DNA of 57,770 nucleotides from an uncultured Rhodospirillales bacterium (GTDB taxonomy: Bacteria; Pseudomonadota; Alphaproteobacteria; Acetobacterales; Acetobacteraceae): contig CAIYCW010000050.1 in NCBI GenBank assembly GCA_903924855.1, forward strand, positions 1 to 57,770, given 5' to 3'. The notes under the pieces were generated by a model. That model was not told where the DNA came from and ran no database searches. It saw only the letters and a list, made by a program, of their open reading frames with translations. Shown here one piece after another: positions 49,577 to 57,770 of this stretch. The position numbers were made by a program, and so were the translations under genes. How positions within the stretch are numbered: position 1 is the first letter of the stretch; every line of letters starts with the position of its first letter.

Positions 49577-49962
49577 TTACAGAAATCAACCTTGAATTGC
49601 GCCCAGTTTTCCGAACGACCGCGCAGAACAAATCCTTTTTTTTCATGATTTTATTGAAATTATCTGTCTGCCGTCCGATTTTTTGAGAACACCCCAGAGA
49701 TTGAGATCGAAATTTACCGGAGTGATTTGATTAAAGAAGGCGCAGATTTTCAATATATTTGATACACTTCGCAATCGCGCGATTGTGTTCGCGCCTCGTC
49801 CGTCCGTTAATATTCCCAAAATGCGCACAAATTGGACAAATTAACGCCAGAGATGGACATTTCCGTCGATTTCACATGAAATTGGACATTTCTATCTTGC
49901 TTGCGCCGCGGTCGATCCGCTATTGGATCGCCACAGCAGCATTTCTGATTTCGGAGTCTTCC
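49577..49962. promoter_or_regulatory. AT-rich region with palindrome and TGGACA repeats
   Basis: This 386-base gap has no convincing gene (the frame of the next protein is open upstream to 49759, but with no ribosome-binding site). It is AT-rich and contains a perfect 14-base palindrome CAATCGCGCGATTG (49782-49795) and three TGGACA copies (49833, 49854, 49883), spaced 21 and 29 bases. These probably are regulator sites for the surface-protein gene. A T-run near 49633 may end the upstream gene. Confidence 0.45.
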
Positions 49963-51294
49963 ATGGCCAACGTCACCATTCCCGGCTCAAGTGCAGGCGG
50001 CGTCACCGATATCACTGTGACCACGACAGCGACGTCGGCGATCCTCCAGCAGGCGACCCAGGCGATAGCGACGTTGATCGCGACAAACCCGACCGCTGGA
50101 AACGCCGCAAACTTCGGTGGCGGCTTGTGGCCGACAGTGCTGTCGATTGGTGGAAGCGTGCCAGGTGGCTATGGGCCAGAGACGGTGAATGGGATTGGCC
50201 AGAGCAACAAAGTGGTGCTTGTCAACAACACCGATCCGGTTGTTGCGTCCAACGCCGATGGCGTTGGGATCACCCGTGAGACGGTGATGGCCGGCAACGG
50301 CAGCTTCACGTTCACCGACAATGGCGCATGTGATCAGATTTTCACTGGTGGTGGCAACAACAACATCACTTTTGCGGCCAACTCGTATAACGGCCAGTTT
50401 CTTGGCGACGGATATAACAAGATCACGGTGCAAAGCACGAGTGGCGTCACGACCATCATCGGCACCACCGGATCGACTGATACGATTGTGGGCACCGCAG
50501 GTAGCAGCGGTGGTATTTATTATGTCGAGACCAATGACTCGATGGCGATCATTACACCGAACTCGCATAATGTGACTGTAGTCGGCACATCAGCCGGCGG
50601 CGCCACTTCGGTGTTTGGCACGAGCTTCACGGGCTCGCTCTATGTCTCGAACGGGACTGGCTATTTTGCCGGCGGCACGAATAGCACGAATTCGCCAGCA
50701 GTCCCGAATGCGCTGCAATCATCTGTAGGTGGTGGCACGACACTGATCGGTGGTGGTGCCGGCGATGTTTTGACCTCCGTTGGCAAGGGGGACATCCTGC
50801 AAGCCGGGCTCGGCGCTGAGACACTGGATGGATCGGGTGCCGCGGGCGGCTCTACCATCTTCGGAAGCGCCTATGGATCGCAGGTGATTTTTGCGGGCAG
50901 TACGGTTGGTGACGTGATCTACACCACCAACAGCACGACCGCCGGTTCCTATACCGGAACCAGTCCGAGCATCAGTTTTGTTGGGGAGTTCATCAATCTG
51001 CACACGGCGCCCAGCGGGGCGCTGGATGGCAACGGTATCTCTGGTGCCAACACCATTGTCGCTGGCGCGTCGGGAAGTGGGGTTCAAAGCGCCACGATCA
51101 ACGACTTTATCAGCGGACATGACAAGCTGGTCCTGACGGCATCTAATACGGGGCTTGGCGTTTCGACCGTAACAGCAGCGTCGGTTGTTGGTGGGACGAG
51201 CATGAATGTCACCACGGTGACAACGGGCAATGGCTCGACCTTCACGTTCCTGAATACGTCCGCACTGCAGTTTGGCGATGTGACCGCCAAATAG
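49963..51294 (+). CDS. RTX-like surface/secreted protein
   Basis: A 443-residue protein rich in Gly, Thr, Ser and Asn. The start MANVTIPGSSAGGVTDITV is preceded by GGAG 6 bases upstream. Repeats of RTX-like form (VGGGTTLIGGGAGDVLTSVGKGD, GLGAETLDGSG, and others with GG-G-D) lie around residues 240-310. The C-terminus (NDFISGHDKLVLTAS, ATVTTGNGSTFTFLN) matches the ends of type I-secreted repeat proteins. It has no signal peptide. A surface or biofilm role is likely; no secretion genes are adjacent. Confidence 0.75.
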   Translation: MANVTIPGSSAGGVTDITVTTTATSAILQQATQAIATLIATNPTAGNAANFGGGLWPTVLSIGGSVPGGYGPETVNGIGQSNKVVLVNNTDPVVASNADGVGITRETVMAGNGSFTFTDNGACDQIFTGGGNNNITFAANSYNGQFLGDGYNKITVQSTSGVTTIIGTTGSTDTIVGTAGSSGGIYYVETNDSMAIITPNSHNVTVVGTSAGGATSVFGTSFTGSLYVSNGTGYFAGGTNSTNSPAVPNALQSSVGGGTTLIGGGAGDVLTSVGKGDILQAGLGAETLDGSGAAGGSTIFGSAYGSQVIFAGSTVGDVIYTTNSTTAGSYTGTSPSISFVGEFINLHTAPSGALDGNGISGANTIVAGASGSGVQSATINDFISGHDKLVLTASNTGLGVSTVTAASVVGGTSMNVTTVTTGNGSTFTFLNTSALQFGDVTAK

Positions 51295-51321
51295 CAGCGT
51301 GAAAGCAGAAACTTGGAATTT

Positions 51322-51364
51322 GAAGAATAGCAACGGGCCCACAGAGGCCCGGGCTATCATCTTC
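51322..51364. terminator. Extended hairpin after the RTX-like gene
   Basis: Interrupted inverted repeat: GAAGAATAGC (51322-51331) with GCTAT...TCTTC (51353-51364), enclosing CGGGCC/GGCCCG. It has only short T runs. It lies between convergent genes (surface protein and Hint-like gene). Confidence 0.6.
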
Positions 51365-51486
51365 GCTGGGCCCGCCCAGATACTCGATTGCAGTTGCTTT
51401 AATGTTGCCGCCTCACGGCTGCTCAATCACTCCGCATACTCAGGCAGTTAAGTTTTTTGGCGCGCAATATAGCGCTCAGCGCTTTT

Positions 51487-52326
51487 TCATATTGAAAGCC
51501 GTTCGTGCCAGTCGGTGATACGGACCAGCAGATTTTGGTCGACGTTGGTTGAGGGAATGAGAAGAAGGCCGTCTCCGTTTGTCCATCGCCAGGCCTGCGT
51601 GTCTGTTGTCTCACACGCATGGAACCCCCTGGCAAAATTTGCGTCGTTGAAGCCAAGAGCCTTACCTGACAGCAAAACGCTGAGTATGGCGACACCCAGA
51701 TATCGGTGATCGGTGGCTGTTCTTGCAACTCGACTTCTTAATTCTACCATGCAGGACTTTGCTGGTATGGTAAATTGAATAGCGTATACGCCGCTTTCAT
51801 AATTTATATTATTAACATTTAATTCTATATTATCAATGAATGCGTGCAATTGGGTATCGCAGATAGCTGATGCTTGAGACGATCCTGAACAGGCTGGCAC
51901 GGCCCCGGGCGAACTCGCTTCCAATGCCACCCCTTCAACAATGATACACTCGGCACTTTGGACGATGATTGAGAACCATTCATCATCGTTGCTCGTTGCG
52001 AGCTTTCCGGCGAGAGGCTCGATCTGGACCAGATTTGAATTGGCGACGGTCATGCCAACGCGTTGCCCTTCAACAACCATGAGATCCTTCAAGGGCATCG
52101 AGTTGCCAAGACTTCCGGAAGGGAGCGACAGGCAGAGTGAGGGGGAGAGGCTGCGCTCGATGGTGGAAACAGGCTTGAAGCAGAGCTTGCCTTCGGACTG
52201 AACGAGAACAGCGTCACCCGGTGCGAGATCTGCCATGTTGCGCATGACCGGTCCTGAAGCCAGGTCCATCACGACCAGGGATGCGGTGCTCGGCAGACAG
52301 AGACCATGCTGGGAGATAGCGGACAT
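51487..52326 (-). CDS. Degenerate Hint-type protein with C-terminal beta-domain
   Basis: A 279-residue protein. Residues 1-140 resemble a Hint_2 domain (HGLCLPSTASLVVMDLASG, MADLAPGDAVLVQSEGKLC, FSIIVQSAECIIVEGV), with Cys near residue 9 as possible nucleophile but without a clear LSPDH motif. Residues ~180-279 (VARTATDHRYLGVAILSVLL, GFHACETTDTQAWRWTNGDG) resemble a beta-sandwich C-terminal domain found in Acetobacteraceae surface or Hint proteins. It is AT-richer at 51760-51850. ATG at 52326 has GGAA 7 bases upstream; ATG at 52365 is an alternative. It is divergent from an MFS gene. Confidence 0.6.
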   Translation of the reverse strand: MSAISQHGLCLPSTASLVVMDLASGPVMRNMADLAPGDAVLVQSEGKLCFKPVSTIERSLSPSLCLSLPSGSLGNSMPLKDLMVVEGQRVGMTVANSNLVQIEPLAGKLATSNDDEWFSIIVQSAECIIVEGVALEASSPGAVPACSGSSQASAICDTQLHAFIDNIELNVNNINYESGVYAIQFTIPAKSCMVELRSRVARTATDHRYLGVAILSVLLSGKALGFNDANFARGFHACETTDTQAWRWTNGDGLLLIPSTNVDQNLLVRITDWHERLSI

Positions 52327-52424
52327 TCGTTGGTTCCGGCTTGTGGTGTCGCAGCGGAACTCCATACTGAGGCCAGCGACAAGCCCGGGACATTCCGGAG
52401 AAGACCAAATCGAGGGGTGCTGAT

Positions 52425-53705
52425 ATGACGGCAGAACGCTTGGCTGCAGCACTTCAGCGGCGCTCCATTCATTATGGCTGGGTCATGGTTGGATTGACCT
52501 TCCTGACCTCGCTTTCTACGGCCTCGGTGATGGGTCTGGTCGGGGTGCTGATCCTGCCGCTGCAAACAGAGTTTGGGTGGAGTGCGACAGATATCGGTGG
52601 ACCGCTCAGCCTGCGCTTGGCGCTGTTTGGCATCACCGCGCCCTTTGCAGCAGCCTTTATGGCGCGTTACGGGCTTCGAAGAGTGGTGTCGGTTGCGCTG
52701 ATAATGATCATGACGGGCGTGGGCCTGGCTTCGCAGATGACACATCTATGGGAGCTTTGGCTCAGTTGGGGCCTGCTGGTAGGGCTTGGCACCGGGCTTA
52801 CGGCGATGGTGCTGGGAGCTACGGTGGCCAATCGCTGGTTCACCGCGCGGCGTGGATTGGTGATGGGGATGCTGACGGCAGCCAATGCGACGGGGCAGTT
52901 GCTGTTTTTGCCGCTGGCGGCCCATCTGTCTGACGTGTTCGGTTGGCGGATGGCCGTCGTGCCCGCGACGTTTGCTTGTGGCATTGCCTGGCTGTTGATG
53001 CTGACCTTGGGTCGCGAATATCCGTGCGATGTCGGGCTGCCGGCCTATGGTGAGAGCGTCGTGACGCAGCGTCCGGCCGTTTCGCGCAGTGGCAATCCGT
53101 TTTCGCGCACGCTGCTCGTGCTTGCCGAGGCCGCCGTGACGCCGGTGTTCTGGATGCTGTTCTTCACGTTCTTTGTGTGCGGATTATCAACAAACGGCTT
53201 GGTGCAGAATCATTTCATCCCGCTTTGCCATGATCTCGGGCTGGAGGCAGTGGCCGCGGCCGGCGTGTTGGCGATGATGGGGGCGTTTGATTTTGTCGGC
53301 ACCATCGGTTCGGGGTGGCTAACCGACCGATTTGATTCCCGCTGGTTGTTGTTCATGTATTACGGCCTGCGCGGGCTGAGCCTGATGGCGCTGCCCTACA
53401 TGGATTTCACGCTGTTCGGCCTGAGCCTATTTGCGGTGTTTTACGGGTTGGATTGGATCGCCACCGTGCCACCCACCGTGCGGATCGCGAGCCAGGAGTT
53501 CGGGCGCGAGAAGGGTCCGATGGTGTTTGGCTGGGCGTTTGCAGCGCACCAGTTGGGTGCAGCTGTGGCTGCCACCGGCGGAGCGGTGGTGCGTGATTCT
53601 GTGGGATCCTACCTGCCGGCGTTTTTTGCAGCAGGCGTTGCCTGCCTGTTGGCGGCTTTGGCGGCCGTGATCATTCGCAGGCGGGTGTCGCCCGCTGTGG
53701 CGTGA
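52425..53705 (+). CDS. MFS transporter (OxlT/monocarboxylate-like)
   Basis: A 426-residue, 12-span major facilitator protein. Landmarks: HYGWVMVGLTFLTSLSTAS at span 1, TEFGWSATDIGGPLSLRLAL, the A-like motif region FMARYGLRRVVSV, ANRWFTARRGLVMGMLTAANATGQ after span 4, and GSGWLTDRFDSRWLL in the second half. The pattern fits the oxalate/formate and monocarboxylate branch. The substrate is unknown. SD GAGGGG 7 bases before the ATG. A strong hairpin follows the stop. Confidence 0.9.
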   Translation: MTAERLAAALQRRSIHYGWVMVGLTFLTSLSTASVMGLVGVLILPLQTEFGWSATDIGGPLSLRLALFGITAPFAAAFMARYGLRRVVSVALIMIMTGVGLASQMTHLWELWLSWGLLVGLGTGLTAMVLGATVANRWFTARRGLVMGMLTAANATGQLLFLPLAAHLSDVFGWRMAVVPATFACGIAWLLMLTLGREYPCDVGLPAYGESVVTQRPAVSRSGNPFSRTLLVLAEAAVTPVFWMLFFTFFVCGLSTNGLVQNHFIPLCHDLGLEAVAAAGVLAMMGAFDFVGTIGSGWLTDRFDSRWLLFMYYGLRGLSLMALPYMDFTLFGLSLFAVFYGLDWIATVPPTVRIASQEFGREKGPMVFGWAFAAHQLGAAVAATGGAVVRDSVGSYLPAFFAAGVACLLAALAAVIIRRRVSPAVA

Positions 53706-53710
53706 GATCT

Positions 53711-53748
53711 GGCTTGGATGGGACGCAAAGCGGCGTCCCATCCAAGCC
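53711..53748. terminator. Perfect hairpin between MFS and tyrS
   Basis: A perfect 16-base stem (53711-53726 with 53733-53748) and a 6-base loop, located 5 bases after the MFS stop and 33 bases from the tyrS stop. No T-tract, but the stem is strong. Serves convergent genes in both directions. Confidence 0.85.
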
Positions 53749-53781
53749 ATGTGCCCGTGTTCGGCGCAATCGCGACCTGCT

Positions 53782-55026
53782 TCAGACTGGTTTGACGAGC
53801 CGGTGGTTCTTGCGTCCAGCTGAAAGCTTGGCAGCGCCGTCTATGATGTGATGTTGGGTGAGCAGCATCGCCTCATCACTGATGGGCGTGTCGTTCAGTC
53901 GGGCGCCACCACCGCGGATCAGGCGGCGGGCTTCGCCGTTGCTGGTAGCAAGGCCCGCCTCGACAAACAGGCGGATGATGGAAATGCCGACCACAAGCTC
54001 GGCTGCGGGGATTGTGATGCTCGGCAGGTTGGCGTCCGCCTCGCCTTCCTCGAAGGCGCGTCTTGCGGTTTCCGCGGCTTGCTCGGCGTTCTCGCGGCCA
54101 TGGGCCAAAGCGGTTGCCTCGGTGGCCAGGATTTTCTTCGCTTCGTTGATCTCGGCGCCGCCCAGAGCCTCAAGGCGGGCGATTTCTGACAGGGGCATGT
54201 CGGTGAACAGGCGCAGGAAGCGGCCGACATCCGCGTCTTCCGTGTTGCGCCAGAATTGCCAGTAATCGTACGGGCTGCGCTTGTCGGCGGTGAGCCAGAC
54301 GGCGCCGGAGGCGGTCTTGCCCATCTTGGCGCCGGAGGCGGTGGCGATCAGCGGGGTGGTGAGACCGAAGACCTGGCGCGAGTCGGTGCGGCGGACCAGA
54401 TCGACGCCGGAGACAATGTTGCCCCATTGATCGGAGCCGCCCATCTGCAGGACGACGTTGTGTCGGCGGTTCAGCTCTCGAAAATCGTAGCTCTGCAGGA
54501 TGGAGTAGTTGAACTCCAGGAAGGTCAGCCCCTGTTCGCGCTCCAGACGGGTGCGCACCGAATCGAAGCTCAGCATGCGGTTGACGCTGAAATGCACGCC
54601 GACCTCACGCAGCAACTGGATGTAGGAGAGTTGGTCCAACCAATCGGCGTTGTTGGGCATCAGCGCATCCGATGCACCGTCACCAAAGCGGATGAACGGG
54701 GCGAAACAGCGCTTGATGCCCTGCATGTTGGCTGCGATCTGCTCATCCGACAGGAGCTGGCGGGCTTCGTCGCGGAAGGACGGGTCGCCGATGCGGGTGG
54801 TGCCGCCGCCCATCAGCGTGATGGGCTTGTGGCCGAAGCGCTGCATCAGGCGCAGCAGCATGATCTGCACGAGAGAACCGACATGCAGGCTGTCCGCGGT
54901 GCAGTCAAAGCCGATATAGCCAGCAACCGGGCCGGCTGCGAAGGCAGCGTCGAGTGCCTCGGTGTCGGTGCATTGGAAGACGAAGCCGCGTTCGGTGGCC
55001 TCGTTGAGGAATTCACTGCGGAGCAT
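53782..55026 (-). CDS. tyrS: Tyrosyl-tRNA synthetase
   Basis: A 414-residue class I aminoacyl-tRNA synthetase that charges tRNA-Tyr. The HIGH-like motif is [11 protein letters not shown] near residue 45, [11 protein letters not shown] near 75, the tyrosine site [11 protein letters not shown] near 195, and the KMSKS-like loop GAKMGKT near 235. A C-terminal S4 RNA-binding domain ([17 protein letters not shown]) ends the protein. Length and motif order are standard for the TyrS type of Gram-negative bacteria. Confidence 0.97.
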   Translation of the reverse strand: MLRSEFLNEATERGFVFQCTDTEALDAAFAAGPVAGYIGFDCTADSLHVGSLVQIMLLRLMQRFGHKPITLMGGGTTRIGDPSFRDEARQLLSDEQIAANMQGIKRCFAPFIRFGDGASDALMPNNADWLDQLSYIQLLREVGVHFSVNRMLSFDSVRTRLEREQGLTFLEFNYSILQSYDFRELNRRHNVVLQMGGSDQWGNIVSGVDLVRRTDSRQVFGLTTPLIATASGAKMGKTASGAVWLTADKRSPYDYWQFWRNTEDADVGRFLRLFTDMPLSEIARLEALGGAEINEAKKILATEATALAHGRENAEQAAETARRAFEEGEADANLPSITIPAAELVVGISIIRLFVEAGLATSNGEARRLIRGGGARLNDTPISDEAMLLTQHHIIDGAAKLSAGRKNHRLVKPV

Positions 55027-55089
55027 GGGGTGTCGGTCCTGGTTGGCTGGCTGGGCGCTGCGCTGATGGAGAGGTGGAGATATGTGTGG

Positions 55090-55356
55090 CTATTCGCCTG
55101 GGGCACGCAGTTTGAGTGACAAGGCGTGCAAACCCGAGCTGAATTCGGCCGCAAGCAACTCGTGCACCGCGCGTGAGCGGGCGACACGAGACTGGCCTTT
55201 GAACGCATCGGCCGTCACTTCGACGGAATAATGGGTTTCACCATTGGCAGATGCGCCGGCGTGGCCTGCATGGCGTGCGCTGTCATCGGCAATATGCAAG
55301 AGGCTTGGGCTGAATGCCTGACGCAAAGCTGCCTCGATCCGATCCTTGCGGTTCAT
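55090..55356 (-). CDS. BolA-family protein
   Basis: An 88-residue protein with the BolA class-II KH-like fold: MNRKDRIEAALRQAF at the start, SARHAGHAGA (a histidine often used for Fe-S or glutaredoxin partner binding), HYSVEVTADAFKGQSRVARSRAV and LHALSLKL at the end. BolA proteins work with monothiol glutaredoxins in iron-sulphur trafficking and stress response. AGGGGG lies 8 bases before the ATG on the minus strand. Divergent from the J-domain gene. Confidence 0.9.
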   Translation of the reverse strand: MNRKDRIEAALRQAFSPSLLHIADDSARHAGHAGASANGETHYSVEVTADAFKGQSRVARSRAVHELLAAEFSSGLHALSLKLRAPGE

Positions 55357-55404
55357 CTGCAAAACCCCCTTCCCTTCATCGCCTACGCCCGCACATAACG
55401 CGGT

Positions 55405-55989
55405 ATGACACGTAGCTCATCCCGTCCGAGGGCCTACGCGCCCGATCCGGACGCGCCGGGCCGGCCATGCGATATCACGGACTGTCCGCATAGCGGAGTT
55501 TACCGTGCACCGAAATCGCGCGCGGAGCTGAACAGCTATTGGTGGTTCTGCCTTGACCACGTGCGGGCCTATAATTCGTCCTGGGATTTCTACAAAGGGA
55601 TGACGCCTGGCCAGATCGAGGCGGAGTTGCGCGCGGACACGCACTGGCATCGCCCATCATGGCCGCTGGGCACGCTTGGGGCACGGATCGATGAGGCGGT
55701 GCTGCGCGATCCCAACCATGTGCTGAACGCGGGGCTGGCGGGACGAGCACGGGCTGCGGCGCAGGAGCCGGAGATGCCGCGGGACCTGCGCGAACCGATG
55801 GCGGCCATGGGGTTGGCCTGGCCGGTGACCCTGGATGTGCTGAAGGCGCGCTACAAGGAATTGGCAAAGCTCAACCATCCTGACGCCAACGGGGGAGATC
55901 GGGCGGCGGAGGAGCGGTTGAAGACGATTAACCTGGCCTATGCGGCGATCCGCAGCCGGATCGGCGAAACACATGAGGCCGCCGGTTGA
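55405..55989 (+). CDS. J-domain (DnaJ-type) protein with N-terminal Cys/His motif
   Basis: A 194-residue protein. The N-terminal part has CDITDCPHSGVYRAPKSRAE and WWFCLDHVRAYN, a possible metal site. A J-domain lies at the C-terminus, with helix I/II (DVLKARYKELAKLNHPD) and the key HPD motif near residue 158, then RLKTINLAYAAI. It presumably recruits an Hsp70 (DnaK) to particular clients. Divergent from bolA; followed by cobS after 63 bases. The J-domain at the C-terminus is the pattern in many alphaproteobacteria. Confidence 0.88.
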   Translation: MTRSSSRPRAYAPDPDAPGRPCDITDCPHSGVYRAPKSRAELNSYWWFCLDHVRAYNSSWDFYKGMTPGQIEAELRADTHWHRPSWPLGTLGARIDEAVLRDPNHVLNAGLAGRARAAAQEPEMPRDLREPMAAMGLAWPVTLDVLKARYKELAKLNHPDANGGDRAAEERLKTINLAYAAIRSRIGETHEAAG

Positions 55990-56052
55990 GTTTGTATGAT
56001 GATCTGCCTCGGTAGTTGAACCGCTCTCTACCCATCTGAAAAACCGGGGCGT

Positions 56053-57096
56053 ATGCTGCGCCCGAGCATGACACAGGATCCAGCCACAATGAACGATGTC
56101 GCCGCTGCCCCTTCCCCCGTTCCCACGTCCTCGCTGGGCATGCCGGACATCACGGTGGATGCACGGACCACGTTTGGGATTGATATCGACATGCAGGTGC
56201 CGGCCTACAGCCTGCGCACCGAGCACGTGCCGGATGCTGATCCGACCTACCAGTTCGACCGCGAGACCACGCTGGCGATCCTGGCCGGATTCAGCTTCAA
56301 TCGCCGGGTGATGGTGCAGGGCTATCACGGCACCGGCAAATCGACCCATATCGAGCAGGTGGCGGCGCGGTTGAACTGGCCGTGTATCCGCGTGAACCTC
56401 GACAGCCATATCAGCCGCATCGATCTGATCGGCAAGGACGCCATCGTGCTGAAGGATGGCAAGCAGATCACGGAGTTCCGTGAAGGGATTCTGCCCTGGG
56501 CGCTGCAGCACCCCTGCGCGCTGGTGTTTGACGAGTATGATGCGGGCCGGCCGGACGTGATGTTCGTCATCCAGCGTGTGCTTGAGGTTGAGGGCAAGCT
56601 GACGCTGCTGGATCAGAACAAGGTCATTCGTCCGCATCCGTGTTTCCGGCTGTTTGCGACCGCGAACACGGTGGGCCTGGGCGATACGACGGGGCTGTAT
56701 CACGGCACCCAGCAGATCAATCAGGGCCAGATGGATCGTTGGAACATCGTCACCACGCTGAACTACCTGCCGCATGCGCAGGAGACAGCGATTGTGATGG
56801 CGAAGATGGGCACCGACGCCCAGGACAAGGCGGCGCGCAAGCGGATTGAGAGCATGGTGGCACTGGCTGATCTGACGCGGGCCGGCTTCATCAACGGTGA
56901 TATCTCGACCGTGATGAGCCCACGCACCGTGATCACATGGGCGGAAAACACCCGCATCTTCAACGATGTGGGTTTTGCCTTCCGGCTGTCATTCCTGAAC
57001 AAGTGCGACGAGGCGGAGCGCTCGACGGTTGCCGAGTATTATCAGCGCTGCTTCAACGAGGACCTGCCGATCGGAGGCATGGTGCGCCGCGGCTGA
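56053..57096 (+). CDS. cobS: Cobaltochelatase subunit CobS
   Basis: A 347-residue AAA+ ATPase that powers cobalt insertion into hydrogenobyrinate a,c-diamide with CobT and CobN in aerobic vitamin B12 synthesis. Walker A is [10 protein letters not shown] (residues 90-99), Walker B region [13 protein letters not shown] near residue 157, and [20 protein letters not shown] near residue 200 is the diagnostic segment. The start may be 56053, 56068 or 56089; GGGGCGT before 56053 is the best ribosome-binding site, and the conserved part starts near [12 protein letters not shown]. cobT follows after 39 bases. Confidence 0.95.
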   Translation: MLRPSMTQDPATMNDVAAAPSPVPTSSLGMPDITVDARTTFGIDIDMQVPAYSLRTEHVPDADPTYQFDRETTLAILAGFSFNRRVMVQGYHGTGKSTHIEQVAARLNWPCIRVNLDSHISRIDLIGKDAIVLKDGKQITEFREGILPWALQHPCALVFDEYDAGRPDVMFVIQRVLEVEGKLTLLDQNKVIRPHPCFRLFATANTVGLGDTTGLYHGTQQINQGQMDRWNIVTTLNYLPHAQETAIVMAKMGTDAQDKAARKRIESMVALADLTRAGFINGDISTVMSPRTVITWAENTRIFNDVGFAFRLSFLNKCDEAERSTVAEYYQRCFNEDLPIGGMVRRG

Positions 57097-57135
57097 ACTG
57101 ATCCTTTGGCAGGATGACATGTTGAAGGTGGACCG

Positions 57136-57770
57136 GTGAGCGACCGCAAGGACAACACACGCAGCGAAGAGTTCAAGAAGGCAACGGCAGGCGCACTTCG
57201 GGCTGTGGCTGGCAATGCCGAGGTGCAGGTGGCCTATCAGCCGGGACCGTCAGGGCTTGCCGGCAAGCGCGCGCGGTTGCCGCTGCCGACTAGGGCCTTG
57301 CCGCCGGCTGAGATGGCTCGGCTTCGAGGTGCCGCCGATGCGTTGGCGCTGCGGATCCGTCATCATGATGACAACGTGCACAACGCTCGCATGCCGGCGC
57401 GCCGCGAGGCGCGAGAGGTGTATGACGCGCTGGAGCAGGCCCGAGTCGAGGTTGTGGGCTCGGCCAACATGGCCGGTGTGGCGGCCAATCTGCGCGCCAA
57501 GCTGGCTGAGACCTGCGAGGCCGAAGGCTACGACCGGATGACGCGCAAGGATCAGCTGCCGATTGCGGCGGCCCTTGGGCTGTTGGCACGTGAGCGGATG
57601 TCGGGCGATGCCTCGCCGCGTGAGGCTGGCAAGGTGCTGGATTACTGGCGCGACACGCTTGGACCGGCGGCGGAGGCGGCACTGGATGAGCTTGCCACGA
57701 ATGCCGGGGATCAGACCGCCTTCACGCGCGCCGCGCGCAAATTGTTGGCAGCCCTTGATCTGGCGGAGGC
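57136..57770 (+). CDS. cobT: Cobaltochelatase subunit CobT, 3' end cut by window
   Basis: The first 211 codons of cobT, starting at GTG (57136). It reads SDRKDNTRSEEFKKATAGAL, then VAYQPGPSGLAGKRARLPLP, RIRHHDDNVHNARMPARREA, QARVEVVGSANMAGVAANL, matching CobT's N-terminal region before its acidic and MIDAS domains. CobT forms ring complexes with CobS and activates CobN. The gene runs off the window edge; the later domains are not seen. Co-transcribed with cobS. Confidence 0.93.
   Translation, partial: MSDRKDNTRSEEFKKATAGALRAVAGNAEVQVAYQPGPSGLAGKRARLPLPTRALPPAEMARLRGAADALALRIRHHDDNVHNARMPARREAREVYDALEQARVEVVGSANMAGVAANLRAKLAETCEAEGYDRMTRKDQLPIAAALGLLARERMSGDASPREAGKVLDYWRDTLGPAAEAALDELATNAGDQTAFTRAARKLLAALDLAE

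Noticed and set aside
56000..56052. Cobalamin riboswitch before cobS
   Set aside because: The gap is only 63 bases, too short for the element, and no B12-box-like sequence is seen.

Overview
The window is high-GC alphaproteobacterial chromosome. Acetobacteraceae is my best guess; this rests on gene content and domain style, not on a marker gene. The signs are an imuA-imuB-dnaE2 mutasome, alphaproteobacterial LexA boxes (GTTC-N7-GTTC), aerobic cobaltochelatase genes cobS-cobT, Hint_2-type surface proteins and a PEP-CTERM protein.

Left chromosomal part (1-20775). In order: a cut NUDIX hydrolase (-); a malate/L-lactate dehydrogenase overlapping a CNT nucleoside transporter (+); a large secreted TPR protein resembling the periplasmic half of BcsC but without its barrel; an unpredicted 48-residue membrane peptide (-); a Prx5-type peroxiredoxin (-) divergent from YqgE (+); a PEP-CTERM protein; a minus-strand run of a 77-residue protein, pyrD and a TIGR01459-type HAD phosphatase; an S24/HTH regulator with mgtC-like and aldo/keto reductase genes; a Hint-domain protein; a MarR regulator; and the imuA-imuB-dnaE2 operon. 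Two nearly identical SOS boxes are visible, one before imuA (15437-15451) and one between the 77-residue gene and the S24 regulator (11057-11071).

Prophage-like block (20827-46994, all on the minus strand). This is a contiguous contractile-tail (myovirus) late module. In transcription order it runs: large terminase, portal, scaffold-like protein, major capsid, neck proteins, sheath, tube, tail-assembly chaperones with a textbook -1 slippery site (GGGAAAC), a gp10-like protein, a short proline-rich tape-measure candidate, baseplate proteins, three receptor-binding/fibre proteins, and a lysis cassette. No integrase, replication or head-protease gene is visible. To its right lie an rlpA gene on the opposite strand, a possible small-terminase/HTH pair on the minus strand, and a divergent Cro/CI-type regulator separated by paired GTTAG direct repeats. 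This could be the regulatory end of the same element.

Right chromosomal part (49577-57770). An AT-rich regulatory region precedes an RTX-like surface protein. It is followed by a second, degenerate Hint-type protein, an MFS transporter, tyrS, a BolA-family gene, a J-domain protein, cobS, and the start of cobT (cut by the window end).

No rRNA, tRNA, CRISPR array, riboswitch or insertion sequence was recognised. All calls come from reading translations and motifs by eye; no database search was run.
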